Shown here: positions 45,241 to 58,310 of the stretch, in pieces | How positions within the stretch are numbered: the first letter of the stretch is position 1 | Layout of the letters: each line of letters begins with the position of its first letter | Assembly (NCBI RefSeq): GCF_947077775.1 | Contig: NZ_CAMTTE010000001.1 | Location: 2,942,501 to 3,006,500 of the forward strand | DNA length: 64,000 nt | Source: Salinibacter pepae | GTDB taxonomy: Bacteria; Bacteroidota; Rhodothermia; Rhodothermales; Salinibacteraceae | Reading direction: 5' to 3' | Made by a program: the position numbers and the translations under genes | The notes under the pieces: model-generated | Told to the model about the DNA's origin: nothing | Seen by the model: the letters and a program-made list of their open reading frames with translations, nothing else | The model's database searches: none

Positions 45241-47109
45241 CTACTCGGCCGGCTCCAGGACCAGGGCCCCGAGCGGGGGGAGCGTGAGCTCCAGCGAGTG
45301 GGAATGCCCGTGCTGCCCGATCGGGTCGCTGTGGACGAGGCCTTGATTGCCTACGTTGCTGCCGCCGTAGGCGTGGCTGTCGCTATTGAGCCGCTCGTGC
45401 CACCGGCCGCTCCCCGCAGTCCCGATGCGGTAGTTCTCGCGGACGACGGGGGTAAAGTTGAGCACAAAGACGAGCGACCGGTCCCCGTTGAGGCGGCGGT
45501 AGGTGAGGACGCTGTTCTCGCGGTCGTCGTACGCGATCCACTCGAAGCCGTCCTCCTGGTCGTTCCAGAGCGCCGGTGCATTCTGGTAGAGGTGGTTGAG
45601 GTCGCCGAGCCACTCCATCAGGCCCTCGTGCAGCGGCTCCTCCGTGAGCCTCCATTCCAGCTCCTCGTCGTGGTTCCACTCGTGGTACTGCCCGAACTCG
45701 CCGCCCATGAAGAGAAGCTTCTTGCCGGGGTGGCCGAACATGTGGGCGTAGAGGAGCCGCAGGTTGGCCGCCTTCTGCCAGTCGTCGCCCGGCATTTTGC
45801 TCCAGAGGGAGCTCTTGCCGTGCACCACCTCGTCGTGGGAGAGGGGGAGCGTGTAGTTTTCGGAGAACGCCCAGCTGAGGGTCCAGGTCAGGTCGCCGTG
45901 GTGGTGCTTGCGGTGGACCGGCTCCGTGCTCGCGTACTCGAGCGTGTCGTGCATCCAGCCCATGTTCCACTTGTAGAGGAAGCCGAGGCCGCCGTGCTCG
46001 GTGGGGGTGGTGACGCCGGGCCAGGCGGTCGACTCCTCGGCCAGCATGATCGCCTCGGGGTACTCGTCGTAGACGCGCTCGTTGGTGTCCTGGAGGAGGC
46101 TGATGGCGCCCAGGTTTTCGCGGCCGCCGTGCACGTTGGGCGACCAGTCGCCCTCCCGGGAGTAGTCGCGGTAGAGCATGGAGGCGACCGCGTCGACGCG
46201 CAGGCCGTCCACGTGGTACTTGTCCATCCAGAAGAGGGCGTTGGAGAGGAGGAAGTTGCGCACGCCGTTCTTGCCGAAGTCGAACACGCGCGTGCCCCAG
46301 TCCGGATGCTCCCGCATGAGCGGGTCCTCGTATTCGAAGAGGTGCGAGCCGTCGAAGTAGGTGAGCCCCTGCGGGTCGGTGGCGAAGTGGCCGGGCACCC
46401 AGTCCATGATGACCCCGATGCCACGCTGGTGCAGCGTGTCGATGAGGTGCATGAGGCCTTCGGGGTCGCCGTAGCGGAAGGTGGGGGCGTAGTAGCCGAG
46501 AATTTGGTAGCCCCACGAGCCGTAGTACGGGTGCTCGGCGAGGGGCAGAAACTCGACGTGGGTGAAGCCGAGGTTCTGCACGTGGTCGGCCAGCGGCTCG
46601 GCGACCTCCCGGTAGCTTAAAGATTCGCCGTGCTCCTCGTGGCGCCACGAGCCGAGGTGCACCTCGTAGATGGAGAGCGGTCCGTCGATCCCGCTGGGGC
46701 CCTCCCGCTCGTTCATCCAGGTGGTGTCGCCCCACGTGTAGGTGTCGAGGTCGGTGATGAGGGCCGAGAGGCCCTCGTAGGTGTTCTGGGCGGGCGGCTC
46801 CATGCGGAAGGCGTAGGGGTCGGTGCGGTCGAACCACTCGCCGTCGGCCCGGAGGTGGTACTTGTACTTGTCGCCCGGCTGGGCGCCGCGGACGTAGCCC
46901 TCCCAGAGGCCGCCCTCGCGGCGCTCCAGCACGTCGGCCCCGAAGCGCCAGTCGTTAAAGTCGCCCGTTACTTCCACCCGGTCGGCATTGGGGGCCCAGA
47001 CGCCAAACCAGGTGCCCCGCTGGTTGGGGTGCGCCCCCATCCGCTCGTAACTGTGGGCATGGGTGCCTTGCCGCCAGTAGTAGATGTCGTCGTCGGTGAG
47101 ATGGGGCAT
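45241..47109 (-). CDS. glgB: 1,4-alpha-glucan branching enzyme
   Basis: Introduces alpha-1,6 branches into the linear glucan. The 622-residue GH13 enzyme has an N-terminal CBM48 ([20 protein letters not shown]), then the catalytic barrel with [50 protein letters not shown] (nucleophile Asp), [14 protein letters not shown] (acid Glu) and [12 protein letters not shown]. The length matches the shorter GlgB form without an extra N-terminal module. The start giving [13 protein letters not shown] is clear. Last gene of the glgE-treS-glgB run, 44 bases after treS. Confidence 0.96.
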   Translation of the reverse strand: MPHLTDDDIYYWRQGTHAHSYERMGAHPNQRGTWFGVWAPNADRVEVTGDFNDWRFGADVLERREGGLWEGYVRGAQPGDKYKYHLRADGEWFDRTDPYAFRMEPPAQNTYEGLSALITDLDTYTWGDTTWMNEREGPSGIDGPLSIYEVHLGSWRHEEHGESLSYREVAEPLADHVQNLGFTHVEFLPLAEHPYYGSWGYQILGYYAPTFRYGDPEGLMHLIDTLHQRGIGVIMDWVPGHFATDPQGLTYFDGSHLFEYEDPLMREHPDWGTRVFDFGKNGVRNFLLSNALFWMDKYHVDGLRVDAVASMLYRDYSREGDWSPNVHGGRENLGAISLLQDTNERVYDEYPEAIMLAEESTAWPGVTTPTEHGGLGFLYKWNMGWMHDTLEYASTEPVHRKHHHGDLTWTLSWAFSENYTLPLSHDEVVHGKSSLWSKMPGDDWQKAANLRLLYAHMFGHPGKKLLFMGGEFGQYHEWNHDEELEWRLTEEPLHEGLMEWLGDLNHLYQNAPALWNDQEDGFEWIAYDDRENSVLTYRRLNGDRSLVFVLNFTPVVRENYRIGTAGSGRWHERLNSDSHAYGGSNVGNQGLVHSDPIGQHGHSHSLELTLPPLGALVLEPAE

Positions 47110-47153
47110 GGGGGGAGAAGAGTGGGGGAGCGGGACACTCGGGCGGGGAGGGA

Positions 47154-50100
47154 TCAGGCGTCGAGGGGGTCGGAGGCGGTCGCGTCCCGAGGGGCGAGCA
47201 GGCGGTGGAGGCCGTGCAGCGGAAGCCAGGCCCAATCGGGACGGTGGTGGAGCTCGTAGCGGACCTCGTAGAGGGCCTTGTCGAGCAGGAAGGCCCAGAG
47301 GAACGAGTAGCGGGCGGGGGCGGCCGGAAGGAAGGCGGCGTCGCCGGTCGTGTCGGCGTAGGCGTCGAGGAAGGTGGTCTCCGTCCAGTAGAGCAGCGCG
47401 TCGATCCACGGCTCGTAGTCCGGGTCCACGTCGGCGTGATCCTGCCAGGACGCGAGAACGGCGTACTCCAGGGATCGAAGCATGCCCGCGACGTCGCGCA
47501 GTGCATTCTTGCGCCGCCGCCGCTCTTCGAGGGGGCGGGTCGGCTCGCCTTCGAAGTCGAGGACATAGATGTCGCCCTCGGCCCGCAGAAGCTGGCCGAG
47601 GTGATAGTCGCCATGGATCCGGATGCGGTCGTGGGTTCCGGGCACGTCGTTGAGGGGGGCGAGGCGATCGCGGGCCGCCCTCCACGCCGGGTCGGACGGC
47701 ACGTGCCCGGAAGCGGGGTCCGGCTGCCGATCCAGAAGTGCGCGGGTCTCTTCCATCTCGGTCCGGATGCGCGCGCCCAGCTCCGCCCCCGCGTCCGTCG
47801 GTGCCTCGATGGGGCGCATGTCGTCGCCCCCGGCCCGAGCCAGCGCGTGGTGCATCTCGGCGGTGCGCACCCCGAGCGTCCGCGCGAACGAGATCAACTC
47901 GGGGGCCAGGTCTTCGAGCCACACCGGCACGGTCGCCTCCGAGAAGCGGTCCGCCGTCCAGTGCGGGCCATCCGCCGACGGGCCCGTGTTTTTGGCCTGC
48001 TCGTGCGGGAACGGCGAATTTTCGACGCGGTCGAGGAAGGTGGTCGTGCAGGAGAGGGCGTAGCTCCAGGCGTCGGCATCCACCGCGAGGGCTTCCTGAA
48101 GCACGCCCAGGGTGTACTGGCGGCGGCGGCGCCGAAAGTGGAGCGTGCCGTGGAGCCGGGGCGAAAACGTAAACTCGACGTCTGTAAGGTGCTCCAGGAG
48201 CTCTTTCTCGGGGTTGGGGCCCTCCTCCAGGCGGCGGTAGAGCTTGAGGAAGTAGTCGTTGTTGACGATGGCCGAGGTGTTGCTCTGCTCGCCGGTAAAG
48301 AGGCGCACGTCGTGGGGGGGCTCGTTGCCCATCGCCTCGGACGGCTCGGCCGTATAGAGGCCTTTCAGCGAGCGGCCGGTGCCGCCCCGCTGCCACCAGC
48401 GGAAGAGGGTGGCCCAGAACTGAGGGTTGACCGTGGCGTCGTAGACGAGCCGACGCTCTTCGGTGTCGTCCACCTCCAGCCACGCCAGGGTGGCGTTCGG
48501 GTGTTCGTCGAGAATGTCGGGGGCCTCCGGCTCGGGGGCCGCCATCAGGGGGAGGGTGTAAAACGACGTGTCCTCCGGCAGGTCGACCCGGAGCACCGAC
48601 AGGTAGACCACGGGGTCGCTCTGGAGGCGCACCGCGTCCTCGACCTCGACCCCTTCGATGCCCTCGCCCTTGCCGCCGAACCAGCGCTGCTCGTTGATAA
48701 ACTCGGGGAGGAGGGCCTCGATCTGTTCGGGGCCGCGGCGCTGCGCCATCGTGGGCACGAGTACGTTCTGCAGGCCCTCGGCGACCGGCAGGACCGGACG
48801 GGTGCGGCCGTTTTTGTCCTCGAGGGGCTGAAGGCCGCTGCGGCGGGTGTCGTCGCGCTGTACGTCCTCTTTGGGCACGAGCTTGAACCAGTAGAAGTGG
48901 TGGGGGCCAACGGTCAGGTGATAGTCGTCGTTGTCGATGGGCGGGAACGCGGACTGGCCGGACAGCTCGACCGGCGCCAGGCCCTGCAGGTCCTCCCGGG
49001 CCGGAATGTGGACCGACTGCGTGAAGCGGGACAGGTTGTTCACCACCAGGATGCGCTCGCCCTCGTACTCGCGGAGAAACGCGAGGATGGACTGGTTCTC
49101 CACGGGCAGGAGCTCGAGGCTGCCCCGGCCGAAGATGTTTTTGTGTTGCTGCCGGAGGGCGATGAGGCGGCGCATGAAGTGGAGCAGCGAGTACGGGTCC
49201 GCCTCCGCGTCCTCCACGTTCACGAACTCGTAGCTGTACTTGCCCCGGTTGATGGGCGGCATGAACAGCTTGTGGTGCGGGGCCCGCGAGAAGCCGCCGT
49301 TCTTGTCGGGGCTCCACTGCATGGGGGTGCGCACCCCGTTGCGGTCGCCGAGGAAGGGGTCGTCGCCCATTCCGATCTCGTCGCCGTAGTAGATGATGGG
49401 GCTCCCTTTGAGGCTCAGCAGCAGCGCGTTCATGAGCTCGATGCGGCGGCGCTCGCCCCCGAGCAGGGGCGTCAGGCGGCGCCGAATGCCCACGTTGATG
49501 CGGAAGCGATCGTCGGCGCCGTACTCGTGGTACATGTAGTCCCGCTCCTCGTCGGTCACCATCTCGAGGGTGAGCTCGTCGTGGTTGCGGAGGAAGAGGG
49601 CCCACTGCGCGTCGTCGGGGATGCCGCTGGTCAGGTCGAGCATCTCCACGATTGGCCGCCGGTTCTCGCGCCGCAGCGCCATGTAGAGCCGCGGCATGAC
49701 GGGAAAGTTGAAGGCCATCTGTACGCCGGTGCTATCCCCGTCCGCGTCCTCGCCGAAGTAGGGAAGCGTGTCCTCGGGCCACTGGTTGGCCTCCGCCAGA
49801 AGCACCTTGCCGGGCCCGTAGCGCTCCTCCACGGCGGCGCGCAGTTCCTTCACGTAGGCGATCGTCTCGGGCAGGTTCTCACTACTGGTGCCCTCCCGTT
49901 CGAAGAGGTAGGGCACCGCGTCGAGCCGGAGGCCGTCCACCCCCATGTCGAGCCAGAAGAACATGACCTCCTTCATCTTCTCCCGGACCTCGGGGTTGTC
50001 GAAATTGAGGTCGGGCTGGTGGGAGAAGAAGCGGTGCCAGTAGTACTTCTCCGCCTTCGGGTCCCACGCCCAGTTCGAATCCTCCGTGTCGGTGAAGATG

Positions 50101-50534
50101 ACACGGACGTCGTCGTACCGCTCGTCCGTGTCGCTCCAGACGTACCAGTCGTGCTTGTCGGAGTCCGGGTCGCGCGCCTCCTGAAACCAGGGGTGCTGGT
50201 CGGAGGTGTGGTTCAGCACCAGCTCCGTGATGACCCGCATGCCGCGGGCGTGGGCGTCGTCGAGAAAGGCCCGGAAGTCGTCGAGGTCGCCGTGGATCGG
50301 CAGGACCTTGAAGTAGTCGGCGGTGTCGTAGCCGTCGTCTCGGAGCGGGCTCTCCAGGAAGGGGAGCAGCCAGAGGGTGTTGACGCCCAGTGATTCGAGG
50401 TAGGGCAGCTTTTCGCGAAGCCCTCGAAAGTCCCCGTAGCCGTCGTTGTTCGAGTCGTAGAAGCTGCGGACGTGCAGCTCGTAGATGACGGCGTCCTTGT
50501 ACCAGAGGGGGTCGTCGAGGAAGTCGTCGGGCAT
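47154..50534 (-). CDS. treS: Trehalose synthase fused to maltokinase (TreS-Pep2)
   Basis: An 1126-residue bifunctional enzyme. Residues 1-550 are GH13 trehalose synthase, which interconverts trehalose and maltose: [19 protein letters not shown] at the start, [14 protein letters not shown] (nucleophile), [11 protein letters not shown] (acid) and [14 protein letters not shown]. Residues about 620-1126 are a maltokinase: [27 protein letters not shown] (catalytic Asp) and YVLDFEGEP (metal Asp), making maltose-1-phosphate from maltose and ATP. Both domains have intact catalytic residues. The fusion delivers the GlgE substrate directly from trehalose. It lies 91 bases downstream of glgE. Confidence 0.96.
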   Translation of the reverse strand: MPDDFLDDPLWYKDAVIYELHVRSFYDSNNDGYGDFRGLREKLPYLESLGVNTLWLLPFLESPLRDDGYDTADYFKVLPIHGDLDDFRAFLDDAHARGMRVITELVLNHTSDQHPWFQEARDPDSDKHDWYVWSDTDERYDDVRVIFTDTEDSNWAWDPKAEKYYWHRFFSHQPDLNFDNPEVREKMKEVMFFWLDMGVDGLRLDAVPYLFEREGTSSENLPETIAYVKELRAAVEERYGPGKVLLAEANQWPEDTLPYFGEDADGDSTGVQMAFNFPVMPRLYMALRRENRRPIVEMLDLTSGIPDDAQWALFLRNHDELTLEMVTDEERDYMYHEYGADDRFRINVGIRRRLTPLLGGERRRIELMNALLLSLKGSPIIYYGDEIGMGDDPFLGDRNGVRTPMQWSPDKNGGFSRAPHHKLFMPPINRGKYSYEFVNVEDAEADPYSLLHFMRRLIALRQQHKNIFGRGSLELLPVENQSILAFLREYEGERILVVNNLSRFTQSVHIPAREDLQGLAPVELSGQSAFPPIDNDDYHLTVGPHHFYWFKLVPKEDVQRDDTRRSGLQPLEDKNGRTRPVLPVAEGLQNVLVPTMAQRRGPEQIEALLPEFINEQRWFGGKGEGIEGVEVEDAVRLQSDPVVYLSVLRVDLPEDTSFYTLPLMAAPEPEAPDILDEHPNATLAWLEVDDTEERRLVYDATVNPQFWATLFRWWQRGGTGRSLKGLYTAEPSEAMGNEPPHDVRLFTGEQSNTSAIVNNDYFLKLYRRLEEGPNPEKELLEHLTDVEFTFSPRLHGTLHFRRRRRQYTLGVLQEALAVDADAWSYALSCTTTFLDRVENSPFPHEQAKNTGPSADGPHWTADRFSEATVPVWLEDLAPELISFARTLGVRTAEMHHALARAGGDDMRPIEAPTDAGAELGARIRTEMEETRALLDRQPDPASGHVPSDPAWRAARDRLAPLNDVPGTHDRIRIHGDYHLGQLLRAEGDIYVLDFEGEPTRPLEERRRRKNALRDVAGMLRSLEYAVLASWQDHADVDPDYEPWIDALLYWTETTFLDAYADTTGDAAFLPAAPARYSFLWAFLLDKALYEVRYELHHRPDWAWLPLHGLHRLLAPRDATASDPLDA

Positions 50535-50550
50535 TCGGGTACTGCGTTGG

Positions 50551-50580
50551 AAGGTTGGAACGTTGAAGGTTGGCACGTTG
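50551..50580. repeat. Two-copy tandem repeat between glgE and treS
   Basis: AAGGTTGGAACGTTG (50551-50565) is followed directly by AAGGTTGGCACGTTG (50566-50580), 14 of 15 bases identical. Related fragments (GGTTGG, AACCTGCCAAC) flank it to about 50615. It fills the short gap between glgE and treS and does not form a strong hairpin; it may be the remnant of a dispersed repeat family. Confidence 0.6.
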
Positions 50581-50625
50581 ACGGCCGAACGTGAAAACGC
50601 TCAACCTGCCAACGGTCAAACGCCG

Positions 50626-52662
<2,037 letters not shown>

Positions 52663-52886
52663 GCTGGCGTGGGGCAGGGGCGAGATGCGGCGAGCAGGGG
52701 GCGACGACGGATATACACGCTACGCATTGGGGGACAGAAATCCCAACATGAGGGCCACGGGCGCCGAAGCCGCAGATGCAACTGTGGCCGGTTGGGCTCA
52801 TTGTACCCGGGGTCTGCGGCCCGATTTTTGTGGTTCACATTGAGCGCTGCAGACTGCTCTGCGCTTTTGAGTTGTCCCTGTGCTGT

Positions 52887-55070
52887 ATGGACGCGTCCCC
52901 TCCCTCATCGATCGACACGAACCCGCAGAATCGGGGCGACCGTCACATCCAACCCGGCAAGCCCTATCCACGGGGGGCTACGTGGGACGGCATCGGCGTC
53001 AACTTTGCCCTGCACAGCGCCCACGCCGACCGGGTTGAACTGCTTCTCTTTGAGGACGCGGACGCCCCCGAGCCGGCCGTCACGTTCGAGCTGCCGGAGC
53101 ACACCGGTCCCATCTGGCACGGCTACGTCACGAACGTGCGTCCCGGACAGCTCTACGGCTATCGCGTCTACGGCCCCTACGACCCGGCGAACGGGCATCG
53201 GTTCAACCCCAACAAGGTGCTGCTCGACCCCTACGCGAAGGCCATCGGGCGCCCCCTCCGCTGGGACGACAGCCTCTTCGGCTACGACGTGGACGCGGAG
53301 GGGGACGACCGTTCGTTTAACACGCAGGACAGTGCCCCCCACGCCCCCCTCGCGGCGGTGGTGGAGGAGACCTTCGCCTGGGGCAACGACCAGTCCCCCG
53401 AGATCCCGTGGCAGGATACCCTCATCTACGAGACGCACGTGAAGGGGATGACCCAGAAGCACCCGGACGTGCCCGAACGGCTGCGGGGCACGTACCTGGG
53501 AATGGCGTCCGAGCCGGTGCTCGATCACCTCAAGACCCTCGGCGTCACTACGGTGCAGCTCCTGCCGGTGCACGCCAAGCTGCATCGCCGGGAGTTGCTC
53601 CGGAAGGGCCTCCGGGAATATTGGGGGTACAACACCCTTTCCTACTTCGCGCCGGAGCCGGAGTACGCCGCCAACGGCCCGACGAGCGCGGTGCGTGACT
53701 TCAAGATGATGGTCCGTGCCCTGCACGACGCGGGGCTCGAGGTCATCATCGACGTCGTGTACAACCACACCTGCGAGGGCAACCAGATGGGCCCCACGCT
53801 CTCGTGGCGGGGCGTGGACAACCGGACCTACTACAAGCTCAACCCCGACGACGAGCGCTACTACATGGACTACACCGGAACGGGCAATACGCTCGACCCC
53901 GGCGACTCGTACGTCCTGCAGATGATCATGGACAGCCTGCGCTACTGGGTGACGGAGATGCACGTCGACGGCTTCCGGTTCGACCTGGCCTCGGCCCTGG
54001 CGCGCGAACTGTACGACGTGGACATGCTCGGCTCCTTCTTCAAGGTGGTCCAGCAGGACCCGGTGCTGAGCCAGGTCAAGCTGATTGCGGAACCCTGGGA
54101 CGTGGGGCCCGGCGGCTACCAGGTCGGGTCGTTCCCGTGGCAGTGGGCCGAGTGGAACGGCCGCTACCGCGACACCATCCGCCGCTTCTGGCGGGGCGAC
54201 CGCGGGATGAACGGCGACGTGGCCACCCGGGTCACCGGCTCCAGCGACCTCTACGAGCGGTCGGGCCGCCGCCCGTTCGCGTCCATCAACTTCGTGACGG
54301 CCCACGACGGCTTTACGCTGCAGGACCTCGTGAGCTACGAGCGGAAGCACAACGAGGAGAACAAGGAGGGCAACGAGGACGGCCACGACGACAACCACTC
54401 GACGAACTGCGGGGTGGAAGGCCCCACCACCGATCCGGAGGTGATCGAGCGCCGCGAGCGGCGCAAGCGCAGCATCATGGCCACGCTCCTGCTGTCGCAG
54501 GGCGTGCCCATGATTTTGGGCGGGGATGAGCTGTCCCACACCCGTCGGGGCAACAACAACCCCTACTGCCAAGACAACGAGATCAGCTGGTACGACTGGA
54601 CCCTCGACGAACGCGAGCAGAAGTTCCTCGCGTTCGTGCAGCGACTCACGGCGTTCCGGCAGGAGCATCCGAGCTTCCGGCGACGGCATTTTCTGGACCC
54701 GGTCGACGAGTCGGACGGCTCCGGCGACGTGCTCTGGTGGCACCCCGACGGCCGTGAGATCACGGACGGAGACTGGCACGACGAGGGCCTGCACGCCTTC
54801 GGGTACCTGCTCCGTGGGCAGAACCTGGCGCCCGACTCGAAGGGCCGCCCCCGCACCGACGACGCGTTCCTGGTGCTCATGAACCAGGGCGGGGCGCCGG
54901 TCGAGGTTGAGGTGCCGGCGGAAACCAACGAGCTCGACGATGTGCACTGCGTGGCCTGGCACGTGGTGCCGGAGCTGGCCGAGTTTCTGGACGATCCGGG
55001 CCCCGTCGAGCCGGGGGGCGTCCTGACGCTGCGTCCCCATCGACTGCTGGTGCTTCGGGCGGAGCAGTAG
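52887..55070 (+). CDS. glgX: Glycogen debranching enzyme
   Basis: Hydrolyses alpha-1,6 branches in glycogen. The 727-residue GH13_11 enzyme opens with CBM48 ([20 protein letters not shown]) and continues with [32 protein letters not shown] (nucleophile Asp), [20 protein letters not shown] (acid Glu), [20 protein letters not shown] and [20 protein letters not shown]. The ATG giving MDASPPSS is preferred; a longer frame adds 37 residues rich in Cys and hydrophobics with no family match. It is divergent from glgE across 224 bases, so synthesis and breakdown genes share a promoter region. Confidence 0.96.
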   Translation: MDASPPSSIDTNPQNRGDRHIQPGKPYPRGATWDGIGVNFALHSAHADRVELLLFEDADAPEPAVTFELPEHTGPIWHGYVTNVRPGQLYGYRVYGPYDPANGHRFNPNKVLLDPYAKAIGRPLRWDDSLFGYDVDAEGDDRSFNTQDSAPHAPLAAVVEETFAWGNDQSPEIPWQDTLIYETHVKGMTQKHPDVPERLRGTYLGMASEPVLDHLKTLGVTTVQLLPVHAKLHRRELLRKGLREYWGYNTLSYFAPEPEYAANGPTSAVRDFKMMVRALHDAGLEVIIDVVYNHTCEGNQMGPTLSWRGVDNRTYYKLNPDDERYYMDYTGTGNTLDPGDSYVLQMIMDSLRYWVTEMHVDGFRFDLASALARELYDVDMLGSFFKVVQQDPVLSQVKLIAEPWDVGPGGYQVGSFPWQWAEWNGRYRDTIRRFWRGDRGMNGDVATRVTGSSDLYERSGRRPFASINFVTAHDGFTLQDLVSYERKHNEENKEGNEDGHDDNHSTNCGVEGPTTDPEVIERRERRKRSIMATLLLSQGVPMILGGDELSHTRRGNNNPYCQDNEISWYDWTLDEREQKFLAFVQRLTAFRQEHPSFRRRHFLDPVDESDGSGDVLWWHPDGREITDGDWHDEGLHAFGYLLRGQNLAPDSKGRPRTDDAFLVLMNQGGAPVEVEVPAETNELDDVHCVAWHVVPELAEFLDDPGPVEPGGVLTLRPHRLLVLRAEQ

Positions 55071-55210
55071 CGCCGGCGCCCCCTCGTGCCGCGTGGTTCC
55101 GCTCCACAAACCACACCCCGACCGCGCGCCTTCTCGTCCGCGCGCGGCCGGGCGCCGCGGCTCCGGACCCGACGGACTTCGCTGCGCTCCCCAATTGGTC
55201 TCCGTACGGC

Positions 55211-55966
55211 ATGTCCGAACCCACCTCCCGGCGAGAGTTTCTTGAGCGGCCTGGGGCCACCGTAGCCGCGTCGACGGTGGGCGTTCCGTCCGTTCTCCTT
55301 CCTGATGGAGACGACGTCCTCGGGGTGGCCCTCTGTGGCCTCGGCAACTACGCCACGACCCAGCTGGCCCCGGTCTCCAGAAGACCGAGCACTGCGCGCT
55401 GCGTGGCATTGTCACCGGCTTCCCGGAGAAGAGTCCGAGGTGGCAGCGACGGTACGACTTTCCGGGCTCGAATGTCTACAGCTACGACACGCTGCCCGAG
55501 ATTTCCAACAACGCCGCCCTCGATGAGGTGTATGTCGTGACCCCGCCGGGCTTCCATGCGCGGGACGCCATCAGGGCCGCCGAGGCCGGGAAGCACGTCT
55601 GGTGCGAGAAGCCGATGGCCATGACCGCGAGCGAGTGTCGCGCCGTGATCGACGCCGCCGAGAAGAATGGGGGCTAGCTCACCGTCGGCGACCGGATGCA
55701 GCACAAGCCCAACACCCAAACCATCATCCGGTACGGCGAGGACGAGACGCACGGCGCGGTCACCTCCGTCGCGACCGCCGCGGGCCACGACGGAACGCCC
55801 CCCCGACCCGACTGACCAGCAGGCCCGGCAGATGGACAACGACGCCCGAGCTATCAAAAACGACAATGCCCCTCTGGTCCCGGGCAGGGAGGGGCTCGCC
55901 GACATTCGGGTTGTTCGGGCCATCATGGAATCCTCCGCGAACGACGGAGCAAGAATGGAGCTTTGA
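55211..55966 (+). pseudogene. Decayed Tat-exported Gfo/Idh/MocA oxidoreductase
   Basis: The N-terminus (MSEPTSRREFLERPGATVAA) carries a twin-arginine signal and continues to VALCGLGNYATTQLAPVSR near 55378. A shift to another frame then gives LQKTEHCALRGIVTGFPEKS, LDEVYVVTPPGFHARDAIRA and the NAD-linked AGKHVWCEKPMAMTASE. An in-frame TAG at 55675-55677 interrupts this, and LTVGDRMQHKPNTQTIIRYG resumes. After about 55797 the middle of the protein is missing, and QQARQMDNDARAIKNDNAPL through to GARMEL, a typical family C-terminus, follows in the first frame, ending at 55966. An intact homologue would be roughly 370 residues; about 240 remain. Clearly inactive. Confidence 0.85.
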
Positions 55967-56309
55967 GGCACGACGCGGTGGGCCGGCCCATCGCGTCCGG
56001 AAAACGCGTCTGCCCCCGTCCGGTGCCGTCGCGCCCGGCTCTTCTCCTCGTTCCAACCCCCATCTCTTTCTGGCCGGAGCAGGCCGCATCGAATCGTCGA
56101 GGGCCCACTGCCGATTCCGCGCGGAAAGCGCTGCACCCGGCCGCGTCCGGCGAGACGCTATTGGTGTCGCCAAATAGTGAAGATTTGAAGAACCAAACGG
56201 CGGCAAGTTATGAACCACATCTTCACGTGCCTAACACACAAACGGCTCATGAGTGGTTGGGCCGCACTTCTCGCCGGACATGCACTTCAATCGTCGTCTA
56301 CTACGCGCC
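55967..56309. other. Intergenic region, nothing recognised
   Basis: About 340 bases between the pseudogene and the large hypothetical gene. Base composition becomes AT-richer at about 56160-56250, the likely promoter side of the next gene. No repeat, RNA or further pseudogene fragment was recognised. Confidence 0.5.
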
Positions 56310-58175
56310 ATGCGATACACGTTTTTCGGACACCTCTGCGGACAACTCTGTTCGGACTGTCAGGAGGACCTGGCACACGCTACCCTTCGGCTCTACCGAC
56401 CCAAAGACGGGGACGATCAAGTCGTCGCCCGTGCGACCGCGGACACCAAGCACACGCATCAGATTCTCGATGCGGCGGAGGCAGAACAAAAGGCGGATCG
56501 TCTCCTGGTCGAGGCGGGCCTCGACTCGGAGGGCCGCTTCAACGTCGTGCTCGGCGAGGAGGTCGACTACGACGGGGAGGCCATCGAGGCAGACGTGTAC
56601 CTCGAATCGGTCCCCGGGAGGCCGGAGGGCACGGAGGCAGGCCCGCTGCAGGTGAGCATCACCACCCTCCAGCCCCAGTGGCGCAAGGGCGAAGAGGGGG
56701 CTCGATTTGGCTGGGAGTACTGCATTCCCGAGCGGTTCTGGTGCCAGGTTCGGGGGCAGTTCGGGGCCTGGACGATCTGCGGGGACGTAACCCTCTGCGA
56801 GACGGACGCCCCCGTGGAGGGCGTGACGGTCATTGCGTTCGATCGGGACTGGATTCAGGACGATGAGGTCGGGATTGCGACCACCGACGGCAATGGTCGC
56901 TTCCGCATCGACTATTTGCAGCAGGACTTCGAGCCCGGCACCGTGATCGACGTTGAACTGGTGGGCGGGCCGGACCTCTACTTTCGGGTGGAGACGCCGG
57001 CCGGACAGCCCCTGCTCTCCGAAGACCCGTCCGAGGGACGAAGGAGCAGCCGGGAGAACGCCGGGCCCTGCTTCTGTGTGGACCTCTGCCTCGACGAGGA
57101 GCCCGACGACCCGGATCCTGAAGTCTACCCGGCCTTCACCCACGTGGGCGGGTACGACTTTCAGACGGACATCGACAGCGGCCCGGCAGGCACGGGGGAG
57201 ACAGTGCGCGGCGGACGGGCCTTCCACCGCACCCTCCGACTGAATGGGATCATGTCGAAGACCCTAAACGGAAACCCCCTGGAGTACAAGTTTCAGTACC
57301 GAGAGCGAGGGGCGTCGTCCTGGAAGAACGTGACGCCCTCTCAGCTCCGCAAGACGAAGATTGGGGCGCTCGAAAAGGTGGACACTTCTGTCTCGCCCCC
57401 GCGCATCAGCACCAAAGATTACGTCGTGGGGGGAACACCTGACCCCGATGAAGTGGCCGTTACTCCCAACGGGAACTGGATCCCGATGCCCCAGAAGTCG
57501 GGGGTTTTTGGTGGGGATGGGTCGTTCGTGCCGAATCACAACCAGGTCCAACTGGACTCCCGGACGCTGGGGACGTTCACGCCCGCGGTCGACCTGACTG
57601 GCATCGACGCGGGGGACAGTGCCGAGGCCCCCTCCGGGGTGTCCCTCGTACAGAACAAGCATTTCGAGATCCGGATGCTCGTTCGGGAAAACCCTCCGAA
57701 CTCGAGTCCCAGTGCGCCTACGGAGGTGGGCCACCTTGAAAAGATTGCGGTCAACAATCGGCCCTACGACTATGTCCGCCATCCCAATTGGATGAGTCAG
57801 CAGATTGACGACGGGCTCGCCGTGGCGATGGTCAATCTGAAGGAACTGGGCAGCGGTGGGTGCGAGGGCATTCAGGACACCCTGAACGTGCGCTTCACCG
57901 CGGCCCACCCGAACCTGGGAAACGTCAGCATCCGGATTGACGGGCCCGGCGGTCCCTACCGCGTGTCGCCGGCCCCCAGTGATCCGAACGTGAACGGGAG
58001 CCGGGACGAAAACCTGCACGGGTCCGTCGACTTTCAACGCATTTCTGGCGGCAAAAAGGTCGAGGAATTGGAAAACTGCGCCTACAACGTGACCCTCTCC
58101 GTGGGGGTATTGCTCACGAACGGCGATGCCGTGCCGAGCAACCGCCACGATCAGATTGCATTCTGCAAAGGGTAG
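56310..58175 (+). CDS. Large Cys-rich protein with transthyretin-like repeats, unknown
   Basis: A 621-residue acidic protein that I do not recognise. Residues about 1-115 (MRYTFFGHLCGQLCSDCQED, then a beta-rich region) and about 150-245 (WTICGDVTLCETDAPVEGV, GIATTDGNGRFRIDYL) both follow a C-x-x-C, V-x-V, TD-x-x-G-x-F-x-I pattern like transthyretin or carboxypeptidase-regulatory domains. Residues 250-270 contain GPCFCVDLCLDEEPDDPD. The rest is strand-rich, with IRIDGPGGPYRV-like stretches, and ends in IAFCKG. There is no signal peptide or membrane helix. ATGs at 56280 and 56253 are alternative starts. Neighbours are a pseudogene and an M14 peptidase. Confidence 0.7.
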   Translation: MRYTFFGHLCGQLCSDCQEDLAHATLRLYRPKDGDDQVVARATADTKHTHQILDAAEAEQKADRLLVEAGLDSEGRFNVVLGEEVDYDGEAIEADVYLESVPGRPEGTEAGPLQVSITTLQPQWRKGEEGARFGWEYCIPERFWCQVRGQFGAWTICGDVTLCETDAPVEGVTVIAFDRDWIQDDEVGIATTDGNGRFRIDYLQQDFEPGTVIDVELVGGPDLYFRVETPAGQPLLSEDPSEGRRSSRENAGPCFCVDLCLDEEPDDPDPEVYPAFTHVGGYDFQTDIDSGPAGTGETVRGGRAFHRTLRLNGIMSKTLNGNPLEYKFQYRERGASSWKNVTPSQLRKTKIGALEKVDTSVSPPRISTKDYVVGGTPDPDEVAVTPNGNWIPMPQKSGVFGGDGSFVPNHNQVQLDSRTLGTFTPAVDLTGIDAGDSAEAPSGVSLVQNKHFEIRMLVRENPPNSSPSAPTEVGHLEKIAVNNRPYDYVRHPNWMSQQIDDGLAVAMVNLKELGSGGCEGIQDTLNVRFTAAHPNLGNVSIRIDGPGGPYRVSPAPSDPNVNGSRDENLHGSVDFQRISGGKKVEELENCAYNVTLSVGVLLTNGDAVPSNRHDQIAFCKG

Positions 58176-58310
58176 GCTGTGGTCGGGCAAGGACGGCTGG
58201 GTGACGTCTCGGACGTACATGGAGATGACGTCCCGTGCGCCGGGGCCTACTGACGCCTTGCGACTGGGGGCGCTCGTTCTCACCTTGTGGGACGGTCGTC
58301 ACTCCGTCTC

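Noticed and set aside
47110-49605. Apparent N-terminal extension of glgB to a 1454-residue protein
   Set aside because: The upstream part is Arg/Pro/Gly-rich shadow sequence overlapping treS in another frame; GlgB begins naturally at MPHLTDDD.
47205-50393. Very long open frame on the plus strand antisense to treS
   Set aside because: High GC keeps antisense frames open; its translation is low in structure and lacks any domain, while the minus strand encodes a complete TreS-maltokinase.
52905-55415. 836-codon minus-strand frame across glgX
   Set aside because: It mirrors glgX codons in antisense, with no recognisable domain.
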